Below the pieces are notes generated by a model. The model did not search any database and was not told where the DNA came from. It saw nothing but the letters and a program-made list of their open reading frames with translations. Positions 42,782 to 52,896 of a stretch of 64,000 nucleotides of DNA are shown here, piece by piece. The position numbers were made by a program, and so were the translations under genes. Source of the stretch: Candidatus Pantoea persica (GTDB lineage: Bacteria > Pseudomonadota > Gammaproteobacteria > Enterobacterales > Enterobacteriaceae); the NCBI RefSeq assembly GCF_013753875.1, contig NZ_SMDS01000016.1:248001-312000 (forward strand), given 5' to 3'. Each line of letters begins with the position of its first letter. The first letter of the stretch is position 1.

Positions 42782-44236
42782 GTGTCTGAATTGTCTCAGC
42801 TTTCTCCCCAACCGCTGTGGGATCTCTTCGCCAAAATCTGCTCTATTCCGCATCCCTCTTTTCATGAAGAAGCGCTGGCCAGCTACATCGTCGGCTGGGC
42901 GCAGGAGCAGGGCTTCTGGGTCGAGCGCGACGCGGTCGGCAATATCCTGATCCGCAAGCCGGCCACCGCCGGCATGGAAAACCGCATCCCGGTGGCGCTG
43001 CAGGCGCACCTCGATATGGTGCCGCAGAAAAACAACGACACCGTGCATGACTTCACCAAAGATCCGATTCACCCCTGGATCGACGGCGAATGGGTGAAGG
43101 CGCGCGGCACCACGCTGGGCGCCGACAACGGCATCGGCATGGCCTCGGCGCTGGCGGTGCTGGCCGACAGCAGCCTGACGCATGGCCCGCTGGAAGTGCT
43201 GCTCACCATGACCGAAGAGAGCGGCATGGATGGCGCGTTCGGCCTGCAGCCGAACTGGCTCCAGGCGGAGATCCTGATCAATACCGACTCAGAAGAGGAA
43301 GGCGAGATCTACATAGGCTGCGCGGGCGGCATCGACTTTATCACTACCCTGCCGCTGACGCGCGAAGCGGTGCCTGCCGGTTTTGAAACGCTGAAGCTGA
43401 CGCTGAAAGGGCTGCGCGGCGGCCACTCCGGCGCGGACATCCATATGGGGCTCGGCAACGCCAACAAGCTGCTGGCGCGCTTCCTCGCCGCGCACGCCGC
43501 TGAGTTCGACCTGCGCCTGATCGACTTTGCCGGCGGCACACTGCGCAACGCCATCCCGCGCGAGGCGTTCGCCACGCTGGCGGTAGAGAGCCATAAGGTC
43601 GACGCGCTGAAGGCGGCGGCGCATTTCCTGCTGGCGCTGCAAAACGAGTATGGCGTGAAAGAGAAAAATATCAACTTCACCACTGAGCCGCTGGCGCATC
43701 AGGGCAAAGCGCTGAGCGCCGAGAGCCGCGACCGCTTCCTGAACCTGCTGAACAGCACGCCGAACGGCGTGATCCGCAACTCAGACGTGGCGAAAGGCGT
43801 GGTGGAAACCTCGCTCAACGTCGGCGTGGTGACCATGGAGCACGACAAGGCGGAGATTAACTGCCTGATCCGCTCACTGATCGACACCGGCCGCGACTAC
43901 GTGGTGCAGATGTTGACCTCGCTCGGCCAGCTGGCAGGCGCGCAGACGAAACCCAAAGGCGGCTATCCGGGCTGGCAGCCTGACGCCAACTCGCCGATTA
44001 TGGCACTGACCCGTCAGACCTATATCGCGCTGTTCGACAAGACGCCGAACATCCAGGTGATCCACGCCGGTCTCGAGTGCGGCCTGTTCAAGAAACCCTA
44101 CCCAAATATGGATATGGTCTCTATCGGCCCGACCATCACCGGTCCGCACTCGCCGGACGAGCAGGTGCATATCGAGAGCGTTGGCCTCTACTGGAAGCTG
44201 CTCACCACTCTGCTGAATGCGATTCCGGCTAAGTAA
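42782..44236 (+). CDS. pepD: Cytosol nonspecific dipeptidase (peptidase D)
   Basis: A complete 484-residue M20-type metallopeptidase from GTG 42782 ([20 protein letters not shown]). Zinc-site motifs are present: '[12 protein letters not shown]' (His, Asp), '[11 protein letters not shown]' (bridging Asp), '[12 protein letters not shown]' (catalytic Glu and ligand) and '[10 protein letters not shown]'. It cleaves dipeptides including Cys-Gly. Length and sequence are undamaged over 1.45 kb, among the longest clean frames of the window. Confidence 0.96.
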   Translation: MSELSQLSPQPLWDLFAKICSIPHPSFHEEALASYIVGWAQEQGFWVERDAVGNILIRKPATAGMENRIPVALQAHLDMVPQKNNDTVHDFTKDPIHPWIDGEWVKARGTTLGADNGIGMASALAVLADSSLTHGPLEVLLTMTEESGMDGAFGLQPNWLQAEILINTDSEEEGEIYIGCAGGIDFITTLPLTREAVPAGFETLKLTLKGLRGGHSGADIHMGLGNANKLLARFLAAHAAEFDLRLIDFAGGTLRNAIPREAFATLAVESHKVDALKAAAHFLLALQNEYGVKEKNINFTTEPLAHQGKALSAESRDRFLNLLNSTPNGVIRNSDVAKGVVETSLNVGVVTMEHDKAEINCLIRSLIDTGRDYVVQMLTSLGQLAGAQTKPKGGYPGWQPDANSPIMALTRQTYIALFDKTPNIQVIHAGLECGLFKKPYPNMDMVSIGPTITGPHSPDEQVHIESVGLYWKLLTTLLNAIPAK

Positions 44237-44246
44237 GCCTCTTTGC

Positions 44247-44277
44247 ATAAAAAACCAGGCTCCGGCCTGGTTTTTTT
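44247..44277 (+). terminator. Rho-independent terminator of pepD
   Basis: CCAGGC (44255-44260) pairs with GCCTGG (44265-44270) with an A run before and TTTTTTT after. It begins 11 bases beyond the pepD stop. Confidence 0.9.
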
Positions 44278-44351
44278 ATCGCTGCCTGTCGCTCCCGCAT
44301 AAAACAACTGGCGAATCGCCTTCTCTGCGGTAAACAGAGGCCGCTTTTTTG

Positions 44352-45430
44352 CTAGCGCAGCGCGCCGCCTAGCTTCAGCGTGGCCGCGATATTCCTGGCG
44401 GCCAGCCGTAAATTCGTCTCCGCATTTCTCTGCGCCTCTTCCAGAGTACAGATGCTGTACAGCATGCTGAATACCGCGTCCAGGCCGTGCTGATGCACCG
44501 ATGCCGACGTCCGCCGTCAGGCTGCCCGCGATGCCGATAACCGGCTTATTAAACTGCTGCGCGACCTGCGCGACGCCAATCGGCACCTTACCGTTGATGG
44601 TCTGGCTGTCGATGCGCCCCTCGCCGGTGATCACCAGCGAGGCGTCTTTGACCGGCTCCGCCAGCCCCAGCGCCTCGGTGACGAGCTCGATGCCGCGTCG
44701 CAGATCCGCCTGGCAGAAGGCGTGCAGCGCCGCGCCCATGCCGCCCGCCGCCGGGAATATGCAGCACGTCAATATCAAGATCGCGCTGAATAATCGCCGC
44801 GTAGTGGGCCAGCGCGCGATCCAGCTGCGCCACCAGCTCCGGCGTCGCTCCCTTTTGCGGGCCGAAAATCGCCGAAGCGCCGTCGCGGCCGGTCAGCGGG
44901 TTGGTCACGTCGCAGGCGACCTTGAAGCGGCACTGCCGCACGCGCGAGTCCAGTGCGCTGATATCGATCTGCGCCAGCAGCAGCAGCAGCAGCGCGCCCA
45001 GCGCCTGCATCATGCCCGCGCCGCCGTCGTTGGTGGCGTTGCCGCCGATGCCGATAATGATATGTTCGACCCCCTTGTCCAGCACGCTCTGAATCAGCTC
45101 GCCGGTGCCAAAAGAGGTTGTCGTCAGGGGAGCGCGCTGGCCGGTGGGCACCAGCTCTAGCCCGCTGGCGGCCACCATCTCGATAAAGGCGGTGCACGCG
45201 TCGCCAGATAGGCCGTAAAAGGCGTCGGGCGGCCCGCTGACGCGCAGGTTAACGATACTTCCTTTTGTCGCCACCATCGCCTCAACCGTGCCCTCGCCAC
45301 CGTCGGCAACCGGTATTTTTACGCATGTAGCATAAAGAAAGATCTCACGGAAGCCCGTTTCAATCGCTGATGCCACGCCAAGGGCGGATAAACTCTCTTA
45401 GTATTAATCCGGTGCGATTACGATTTTCAT
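44352..45430 (-). pseudogene. garK: GarK/GlxK glycerate 2-kinase, broken
   Basis: The start ATG 45430 reads MKIVIAPD then TAA-TAC-TAA where DSYKESLSA is usual, so two codons near the start are ochre. Further on 'PVADGGEGTVEAMVATKGS', 'IIIGIGGNATNDGGAGMMQA', '[20 protein letters not shown]' and '[20 protein letters not shown]' are typical of glycerate kinase. About 17 residues after 'MMQALGA' are replaced by a CTG-repeat-coded Leu run, and frameshifts occur near 44,750 and 44,500. The stop is TAG 44352-44354. It would phosphorylate glycerate from galactarate or glucarate. Confidence 0.87.
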
Positions 45431-45511
45431 AGGGGATCCAAGCGCTGTGGTTGGACGATTCACCATCCTTGATGACGCGCTACGGCGGCCGCGCCGGACC
45501 GCCGCAAGGCG

Positions 45512-45604
45512 TTAACGGGTGATCTCAACTTTCGCTAACTTTTCATAATAGCAGGCGAGCGTGCTGTGGTCGGCGCTGCCCTGGCCGATAAATCCAATTT
45601 TCAT
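45512..45604 (-). pseudogene. garR: GarR remnant: tartronate semialdehyde reductase reduced to a 30-codon mini-frame
   Basis: The frame from ATG 45604 begins MKIGFIGQG, the first nine residues of the NAD-binding motif of GarR, and passes without a break into 'SADHSTLACYYEKLAKVEIT', the last residues of GarR, ending Arg-TAA. About 260 internal residues have been removed by one clean in-frame deletion; in the E. coli protein both ends carry Gly-Leu-Gly at the join, which suggests recombination between short repeats. The product has no catalytic part. Confidence 0.88.
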
Positions 45605-45623
45605 TGCCTTCCCTCTCTGTCAG

Positions 45624-46395
45624 TTACTTCTTAAATTTGTCGCACGGCGCCTGGGTGGCGTTGCGGAATACGCCTAAATCGCTGCCTACCGCAACGAAGC
45701 TGACGCCCTACTCCAGATAGCGACGCGCGTCCGCTTCCACCGGCGCGAGAATGCCGCTCGGCTTGCCCGCAGCTTTGGCGCGCTCAAAAATATGCTTAAT
45801 CACCTTCAGCACTCCCGGGTGCGCAGGCTGGCCAAGATAGCCCAGCGCGGCGGAGAGATCGCCCGGTCTGACGAAAATGCCATCACCCCCGTCAACCGCC
45901 GCGATAGCGTCGATGTTGTCCACCGCCTGCTGCGTTTCAATCTGCACCAGCAGCGTGATGTTGTCGTTTACCGTGGCGTTGTAATCCGGCAGCGTGCCGT
46001 ACATATTGCCTCGGTGCAACACCGAGACGCCGCGGATGCCTGCAGGTGGATAGCGCGTCGAGGCCACGGCGCGCAGCGCCTTCTCTTCGGTTTCCACTAA
46101 CGGGATGAGAAAGTTGTAAAAGCCGATATCCAGCAGGCGCTTGATAATCACTAGCTCGTTGCACGGCGGCCGCACCACCGGCGCGCTGACGCTGCCTTTC
46201 AGCGCCGTCAGCTGCGACACTAAAGGTGGTGATGTCGTTGGGTGCGTGTTCGCCGTCCAGCACCAGCCTGTTGAAGCCGGCGAGGCCGAGCACTTCGGTG
46301 GTCAGGGGGTTTGCCAGCGCGCACCAGCTGCCGATCAGGGTCTCTCCTGCCAGCAGGCGACGGCGAAACGCGTTCGGCTAGGCTGCGTTACTCAT
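45624..46395 (-). pseudogene. garL: GarL, 5-keto-4-deoxy-glucarate aldolase, broken
   Basis: From ATG 46395 an early TAG (about codon 6) is followed by '[20 protein letters not shown]', '[17 protein letters not shown]', a frameshift near 46,220, then '[20 protein letters not shown]', '[20 protein letters not shown]' (metal-binding Glu) and '[17 protein letters not shown]'. A second TAG precedes 'GVSFVAVGSDLGVF'. The HpcH/HpaI aldolase splits the keto-deoxy sugar acid into pyruvate and tartronate semialdehyde. Confidence 0.88.
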
Positions 46396-46440
46396 AATCT
46401 CTTCTCCTGTGACAACGGCTCCCCGCAGGGAGCCAAAAGG

Positions 46441-47593
46441 TTAGCGCACCAGGCATGGACGCTTGTTGTCGAAGGTCCAGTTGGGCACGAGGAACTGCAT
46501 CGCCTGCGCATCGTCGCGCGCACCCAGGCCGTGTTTTTGATAGAGCGCGTTGGCCTGCATCACCTGATCCATATCCAGCTCCACGCCGAGGCCCGGCTTC
46601 TGCGGCACCAGCACCATGCCGCCTTTGATCTGCAGCGGCTCTTTGGTCAGGAGCTGGTTGCCCTCCTGCCAGATCCAGTGGGTATCGATGGCAGTTATGG
46701 CGCCCGGCGCGGCGGCCGCGACGTGGGTAAACATCGCCAGCGAGACGTCGAAGTAGTTATTGGAGTGCGAGCCCCAGGTGAGGCCGAAGTCGTGGCACAT
46801 CTGCGCCACGCGCACCAATCCCTGCATGGTCCAGAAGTGCGGGTCCGCCAGCGGAATATCCACCGACTGCAGCGACAGCGTGTAGTCCATCTGACGCCAG
46901 TCGGTGGCGATCATATTGGTGGCGGTAGGCAGCCCGGTGGCGCGGCGGAACTCCGCCATCACCTCGCGGCCGGAGTAGCCCTGCTCTGTGCCGCACGGAT
47001 CTTCCGCGTAGGCCAGCCCCCCCCCTTTCAGCTGCTTGCCAAGCAGGATCGCCTCGTTAAGCGACCAGGCGCCGTTGGGATCAAAGGTAATGCGTGCCTC
47101 GGGAAAGCGCTGCGCCAGCGCCATGACCGCTTCGATATAGAACAGATAAGCCGAGCACCGTTACCTCGTCGCGCTGCTGGCCGGTACCAAGCAGCTCCGC
47201 CACCGGCACGCCAAGGCACTGGCCGAGCAAATCGAGCAGCGCCGCCTCCAGCGCGGCAACGGCGTTAACGCGCAGCTCAAATGCCCAGGCGACTTTGCCG
47301 AAGGTGTCGAAATCCGCCGTCTGGTTGCCTTTTTGTACCTGCTGCGCCAACCAGTTCATGCGCGCCACCTGCTGGCCTTTTACCTGTGGGATCGCCGCCA
47401 CCAGCGTCTGATAAATGGTCTCGCCGCCCGGCGCCTCGCCGACGCCGGTATGACCCGTGCTGTTGGTCAGCACCACGATATTGCGGGTGAAACAAGCACT
47501 GTGCGCGCCGCCGATATTCAGCAGCATGCTGTCGTAACCGGCGACCGGGATCACCGGCATCTCAGTGATTATCAGCGTACTCTGCGTATTCAT
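46441..47593 (-). pseudogene. gudD: GudD, glucarate dehydratase, deleted
   Basis: The N-terminal part ([20 protein letters not shown]) and the C-terminal barrel ('[20 protein letters not shown]', '[20 protein letters not shown]', '[20 protein letters not shown]', '[13 protein letters not shown]') match GudD. Between them about 85 residues with the catalytic Lys motif are missing and the frame changes near 47,140. GudD is an enolase-superfamily dehydratase acting on glucarate. Confidence 0.9.
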
Positions 47594-47602
47594 ACTCCCT
47601 CC

Positions 47603-48405
47603 TTATGTCCGGGGTTTCAGTTCGACACGTTTGATATCGCCGGTAATCACCAGGAAACTGAATGCGGCGACGAAGGCGTGGATGCCGACATAGATCAGAG
47701 CGCCTTCAAACGAACCGCTGGTGGCGATGATGTGGCCGATAGCGATCGGCGTGACGATGCCGGAGAAGTTGCCGAACATATTGAACAGGCCGCCGATCAG
47801 GCCGCTGATCTCTTTTGGCGCGGTATCCGCCATCACCGCCCAGCCCAGCACGCCGATGCCTTTACCGAAGAAGGCCAGCACCATAAACAGCACCACCACC
47901 CGTTCGGTTTCGGTGTAGTTGCACATCACCATGCTGATGGAGAGCAGCATGCCGAGCACGATAGGGGTTTTGCGCATCAGGTAGTCGGAGATGACGCCGC
48001 CGAGGAAGCCGCAGATCGCCGGGATCGAGGCGATCATGCCCGCCTTGAGGATCGATATGCCGCTCGCCTGCACCAGATAGACTGGAAACAGGTGATAAAG
48101 AAGTAGGTCAGCACATTGACGCAGTACTGCCCGAGATAGATGCCCTACATCATGCGCGTCGAGAGCAGCTGCTTGATCTGAAACCACTTCTCATCCCAGC
48201 TCACTTTGCGCTCGGCCTTTTTGGCGTCTATGTTGATCAGCGCGCCGCCCTGCTCCATATACTCCAGCTCTGCTTTGTTCACGCCGGGATGTTCGTTGGG
48301 ATCGTGGATCACCTTCAGCCAGATAAAGCTGAGAATGATGCCGAGGCCGCCCATAAACCAGAAAACGTGCGCCCAGCCTACCTCAGCCACCAGCCAGCCC
48401 ATAAA
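47603..48405 (-). pseudogene. gudP: GudP, glucarate/galactarate MFS transporter, N-terminus missing
   Basis: The match begins at 'GWLVAEVGWAHVFWFMGGLG' (near helix 5) and continues: 'FIWLKVIHDPNEHPGVNKAE', in-frame TAG after 'STRMM', a frameshift near 48,090, then helices 7-12 ('AGMIASIPAICGFLGG', 'ALIYVGIHAFVAAFSFLVIT') to 'KRVELKPRT'. About 155 N-terminal residues are absent. Confidence 0.85.
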
Positions 48406-48729
48406 GGAATGACGAAAAGCGGTGACACTGGATGAACGCCTGACAATTTCGCCCGATTAACGGCAAATATATGGCAGTTGCACAGAAGACTGCGGCGCGC
48501 TTCACGGAACCCGTTTTTTGCGGCGTTAATGATGAATAAATAAGCAATAACCTGAGGCTTTGTGAGACTCTTCACTTGCTTTGGGCAAAGCGAACCAAAG
48601 GCGATATCCCGCGCGAATGCCGGTCAGTTGCACAATGCGGCGCACTGGTGTGCTCCTTATACTGAAGCTGGCAAACCGACAGACGTTTCACGCGCCGCCA
48701 TGTACGGCGCGCAAGCAGAAAGGTGAGCG

Positions 48730-50234
48730 ATGAACAGAATGCAGAATGAGCCGCCGCTCTACATTAAAGTCCACGAAGATGACAACGTCGCTATCGTGAT
48801 TAACAACCAGGGGTTGCCGGCGGGCACCAGATTTCCCGACGGCCTGACGCTGACGGAGCATGTGCCGTAGGGCCATAAGACGGCGCTGGAGGCTATTCCC
48901 GCCGGCGCCGCGATCCGCCACTACGACGAAGTGATCGGCTATGCGCTGCGCGATATCCCGCATGGCAGCTGGATTGAGGAGTCGCTGGTGGCGCTGCCCG
49001 ACGCGCCGCTGCCGCCGCTGGAGGGGTATACCTTCGAAGGCTACCGCAATGCGGACGGCAGCGTCGGCACGCGCAACCTGCTCGGCATTACCACCAGCGT
49101 GCACTGCGTGGCGGGCGTGGTGGACTATGTGGTGCAGATGATCGAACGCGAGCTACTTCCGCACTATCCCAACGTCGACGGCGTGGTGGCGCTGAACCAT
49201 CTTTACGGCTGCGGCGTCGCCATCAACACGCCCGCAGCCATGTTACCTATTCGCACTATTCACAACCTGGCGCTGAACGCCAACTTCGGCGGCGAAATCA
49301 TGGTGGTTAACCTCGGCTGTGAAAAGCTGCAGCCCGAGCGTCTGCTGACCGGCACCGACGACGTGCAGGCAATTTCGCTGGACGACGGCGACATCGTGCG
49401 CCTGCAGGACGAGCGCCATATCGGCTTCGGCGCAATGGTGGAGTCAATCCTCAGCTTAGCGAAAAGGCATCTGGAACGGCTGAATCAGCGCCAGCGCGAA
49501 ACCTGCCCCGCCTCCAAGCTGATCGTCGGCATGCAGTGCGGCGGCAGCAACGCCTTTTCCGACGTAACCGCCAACCCGGCGGTCGGCTTCGCCTCCGATC
49601 TACTGGTGCGCTGCGGCGCCACGGTGATGTTTTCGGCGGTGACCGAAGTGCGCGATGCCGTTCACCTGCTGACGCCGCGCGTTATCAACGAAGCGGTCGG
49701 CAAACGGCTGCTGGAGGAGATGACGTGGTATGACGACTATATCGATCAGGGCAAGACCGACCGCAGCGCCAACCCCTCGCCCGGCAATAAAAAGGGCGGG
49801 CTGGCGAACGTGGTGGAAAAAGCGCTTGGCTCCATCGCCAGATTGTTGAAGTGCTGTCGCCAGGCCAGCGTCCGACGCAACGCGGACTGATCTACGCCGC
49901 CACGCCCGCCAGCGACTTCGTCTGCGGCACGCAGCAGATGGCGTCCGGCATTACCCTGCAGGTGTTTACCACCGGACGCGGTACCCCCTACTACGGCCTG
50001 GCGGCGATCCTGGTGATTAAGATGGCAACGCGCAACGCGCTGGCGGAGCGCTGGCATGATTTGATAGATATCAACACGGGCGCTATCGCCACGGGCGAGG
50101 AGACGATCGAAGAGGTGGACTGGCGGCTTTTCAAACTGATTCTGGCGATCGCCAGCGGTCAGCAGCAAACCTGGTCCGACCGCTGGGGGAGCCGCAACCA
50201 GCTGGTGGTGTTCAATCCGGTACCGGTGACCTGA
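48730..50234 (+). pseudogene. garD: GarD, galactarate dehydratase, broken
   Basis: ATG 48730 follows a GGTGAG site. TAG replaces Gln in 'LTEHVP*GHKTALE'. The long central part is open ('[20 protein letters not shown]', '[20 protein letters not shown]', '[20 protein letters not shown]', the last with the iron-site Cys region). Near 49,845 a short deletion with frameshift follows '[10 protein letters not shown]'; the end ('[20 protein letters not shown]', '[20 protein letters not shown]') is in another frame. It is divergent from gudP. Confidence 0.9.
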
Positions 50235-50236
50235 CT

Positions 50237-50592
50237 GTGCGCTGCGCGCCATGCTCCTGCAGCAGAGCGTCGAAGGTTTTGCCCGCGCCGCAGAAGTGGT
50301 CATAGCTGCTGTCGCCCAGCGCGATAACGCCGTAGCGCAGCGCCGGCTGGTGGCCCAGCTTATCCTTCACATCCTGATAGAGACCGGTGATGCTGTCGGG
50401 AAAATCGCCCTGCCCGATAGTGGAGGTGCCGATCAGCGCCACCTCGCTGCTGTAGGGCTGCCACTGCGCCAGCGTGGCATCGTTAAATACCGCGACCTCA
50501 TGCCCCTGCGCCTGCAGAAGCGGCTGCGCCTCTTCCGCCACCAGCAGCGCGTTACCGTATACCGTGCCTACAAAAATACCAATCTTCGCCAT
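50237..50592 (-). pseudogene. yqcA: YqcA flavodoxin, 3' end lost
   Basis: The first 113 residues are clean: [20 protein letters not shown] (FMN phosphate loop), '[20 protein letters not shown]', '[20 protein letters not shown]' (isoalloxazine contact). The last 35 or so residues are missing after 'LLQEHGAQR', where the sequence meets the end of garD on the other strand. The FMN-binding part is nearly complete, so residual function cannot be excluded. Confidence 0.82.
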
Positions 50593-50603
50593 ATGCCTGC
50601 TCC

Positions 50604-51377
50604 TTAAACGGTAAGGCTCTCCTCGCTTGCCGCGTCGGCAAACTCAAGTCCTGCGGCAAGCAGCGCCTCCTGCCAGCCAAACTACTGTGCCAGCTGCTGC
50701 CACACCCTGTCTAGCCCGGCGCGGATAATCAGCGGCTCGCCGGTAAAGGGGTGCGTCAGCGCCAGGCTGCTAGCGTGCAGCATCAGCCGGTCGGCACCGA
50801 AATGCTGCACCGCGGTTTTGCCGCAGATCGCCATGGGTGGTGTCGCCGATCATCGGGTGGCGCAGGTGCGCCATATGACGGCGCAGCTGATGCTTGCGGC
50901 CGATGCGGGGAGAGAGCTTGCATCAGGCCTGTAGCGCGCGCTCGGGTAGCGGCCAATCGCCACCGCCATCTCTGCCCAGACGAGCGCCTGATAGTCCGTC
51001 ACCGCCGGCTTCGCCGTGCGCGTTTCCATGGCGAACTTGTCGGCGATCTTGTCCAGCTCCTCCACCAGCAGATAGTCAAGCATGCCGCCTTCCTGCAGCC
51101 AGTCGCGCACCACCGCGTGGTAGGTTTTCTGCATCTGATGCTGCTCGAACTGCTGCGCCAGGCGGCGCCCCGCCTCGCTGGACAGGCCCATCAGCAGCAC
51201 GCCCGAGGTCGGGCGATCTAGGCGATGGGCGGTGAAGACGTGCTGGCCGATCTGGTCGCGCACGGTCTGCATCACCACCACCTTCTCTTTGCGATCCAGC
51301 CAGCTGCAGTGCACCAGCCAGCCGGCGGGTTTGTTCACCGCCACCAGCTATTCATCTTGATAGATAATCTCTAGCAT
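50604..51377 (-). pseudogene. truC: TruC, tRNA pseudouridine-65 synthase, broken
   Basis: ATG 51377 gives MLEIIYQDE then TAG (Trp in E. coli TruC), 'LVAVNKPAGWLVHCSWLDRK', 'FTAHRLDRPTSGVLLMGLSS' (catalytic Asp in HRLDRPTSG), a frameshift near 50,945 and one near 50,830. A second TAG replaces a residue in 'QQLAQ*FGWQEA'. The end '[12 protein letters not shown]' stops at TAA 50604-50606. The start overlaps the yqcC stop by one base (TGATG). Confidence 0.88.
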
Positions 51378-51704
51378 CAGGCGGGATCGTCCGTAAACAG
51401 CGCGTCTAGCTGGCTCAGGCTGCGCAGAATCGACGCATGGCCCGGCGTGGCGGCGGCCACAGTGCGACTTCACAATAGGGCGCAATAGCGAAGTTTTGCG
51501 GCAGCGGCTGCTGCGCGGCGATAAGCGCCCGCAGGCGCGGGATTAAAATCCACTGCAGCCACTCCAGCGGCTCCAGCGTGTCCAGACAGAAAGGCTGGCT
51601 TGCTGGCCAAGGGCGCTGGCCGACAGCGGCGTCTCCTGCCAGTGCTGATGCTCGCGTAGCAGCGTTTCGAGCTGCGTCAGCTGTTCTGATACTAAAGGGG
51701 TCAT
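51377..51704 (-). pseudogene. yqcC: YqcC (DUF446) protein, frameshifted
   Basis: ATG 51704 gives MTPLVSEQLTQLETLLREHQ, 'HWQETPLSASALGQQAS'; the frame then shifts to 'QPFCLDTLEPLEWLQWILIP' and 'LPQNFAIAPYCEVAL', and again to 'SLSQLDALFTDDPA' with TGA at 51377-51379. The family is about 110 residues with unknown function. Gene order yqcC-truC-yqcA is that of E. coli. Confidence 0.85.
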
Positions 51705-51764
51705 GGGCCGCCCTCGCGAGAGATAAATGTGGGCGGCAAGCATACCATCGCCGGGCGCGCGCGC

Positions 51765-51793
51765 AAAAAAAGAGCACTGTTAAAACAGTGCTC
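51765..51793 (-). terminator. Terminator of csrB
   Basis: On the minus strand GAGCACTGTT pairs with AACAGTGCTC around a short loop and is followed by seven T. It is the 3' hairpin of CsrB. Confidence 0.92.
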
Positions 51794-52092
51794 CCGGTTC
51801 GTTTGCAGCATTCCCGCTACGCTGATGCCCCCTGCTCTTCCATGACAACTTTTCCTGCGCGCCATCCTGCGCAAATCGTCCTGATTTTTCCTTTGGCTTC
51901 CTGGCCCGCCACGCATAATGTGCGTCTCCTTCCTAGAAGAGGTGTCCCTGACTCTTTCCTGAGTGTCCTGCTTTATCCTGAAGCCTTCTGTGTGACGTAA
52001 GCTCTGTTACGGTCCCACCTCCTGGTATGACGTCTCCAGACGCTATCTTCAAATCCTCTGGCTTCCTACCAATGTTGGCTATTCTGGCAGAC
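51765..52092 (-). ncRNA. csrB: CsrB small RNA
   Basis: The minus strand carries about 19 GGA triplets, many as CAGGA in hairpin loops, and the 3' third closely follows E. coli CsrB (AGGAAAAGTTGTCA, GAGCAGGG, GGAATGCTGC, ACGAACCGGGAGC, then the terminator). CsrB binds and titrates the translational regulator CsrA. It sits between yqcC and syd, its place in E. coli. The 5' end is estimated at 52,092 (GTCTGCCAG) from a TTGACG -35 element at 52,120-52,125; the length of about 328 compares with 369 in E. coli. Confidence 0.93.
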
Positions 52093-52242
52093 GCCGTTGA
52101 ATAAACAAGGTACTAAAAACGTCAAGCTCTGTATCCAAAGATTAAAATTAGGAATAATGCCATTAAGTTAATGATTCACAATATTTTTACATTTAAGCCG
52201 TCTGGAAGGCTTACTGTGGAAATTGCTAATATCTCACACGTA

Positions 52243-52261
52243 TTATAAGAGATATCTCACA
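52243..52261. promoter_or_regulatory. UvrY (BarA/UvrY) binding site upstream of csrB
   Basis: On the minus strand the sequence is TGTGAGATATCTCTTATAA, an imperfect palindrome close to the UvrY consensus TGTAAGAGATCTCTTACA. It is about 150 bases upstream of the csrB 5' end, a distance similar to E. coli, which suggests that csrB is still controlled by the BarA-UvrY system. Confidence 0.7.
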
Positions 52262-52267
52262 TATCAC

Positions 52268-52831
52268 TCATCCAATCTCTGCAACTCCCCCGATAACCGG
52301 TTGTAAATTCCTAAGAAATATCTGAATATTTTCCGCAAAAGTCTCACGCTTTTTGCTGCCAGGCTGTTCAAGAATAATTTCGCCCGTCAGGTTGCAGAAG
52401 GACACGATCTCCTGCTCCAAGTCGGTGGTGGCGATAAACAGCGTCGGCGTCTGTTTCAGGCGACGCTTCATCACCAGATGGCCGATCAGGTTCTCCTGCA
52501 GGCGCAAAAAATCCTCTTCGCTCCATACCTGCAGCAGCGACAGCTCACGCTGCACAAAGCGCGCCGTCATATCGCCGGCAAACTGTGTAGTGTAAAAGGC
52601 GGTGATATCGGCCTGAAGCTGGATATCCAGTGCGCGCTTAATGGCCTCCAGCGTGGCAGGCAGGCTGAACGGCTGCGGCAGCCACCACACTTCGTCGCGC
52701 TGCGTGGCGACCATGCAGGGGGAAGGCACACCAGCAAGTGCCTGGCTGGCCGGGGCGTGGCCGGTGTGCTGTTGCCAGGCGGCGCAATAGCGGGTGGTAA
52801 ATTCGAACAGGGCGTCGGCAGCTCGTTGCAT
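52268..52831 (-). CDS. syd: Syd, SecY-interacting protein
   Basis: A complete protein of 187 residues starting MQRAADALFEFTTRYCAAWQ with 'GVPSPCMVATQRDEVWWLPQ', 'FYTTQFAGDMTARF', 'LLQVWSEEDFLRLQENLIGH' and 'PTLFIATTDLEQEIVSFCNL', matching E. coli Syd (181). Syd binds SecY on the cytoplasmic side and is thought to check or dissolve faulty translocons. No damage is seen. Confidence 0.9.
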   Translation of the reverse strand: MQRAADALFEFTTRYCAAWQQHTGHAPASQALAGVPSPCMVATQRDEVWWLPQPFSLPATLEAIKRALDIQLQADITAFYTTQFAGDMTARFVQRELSLLQVWSEEDFLRLQENLIGHLVMKRRLKQTPTLFIATTDLEQEIVSFCNLTGEIILEQPGSKKRETFAENIQIFLRNLQPVIGGVAEIG

Positions 52832-52896
52832 GACTCTTTTTCTCACGTCTGATGGGTTACACTTATCTACTTTGTCTTGTTTTACGAGTAACCGCT

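Noticed and set aside
46141..47268. Plus-strand frame of 375 codons opposite gudD and garL
   Set aside because: Antisense shadow with a His/Arg/Ala-rich composition and no family match.
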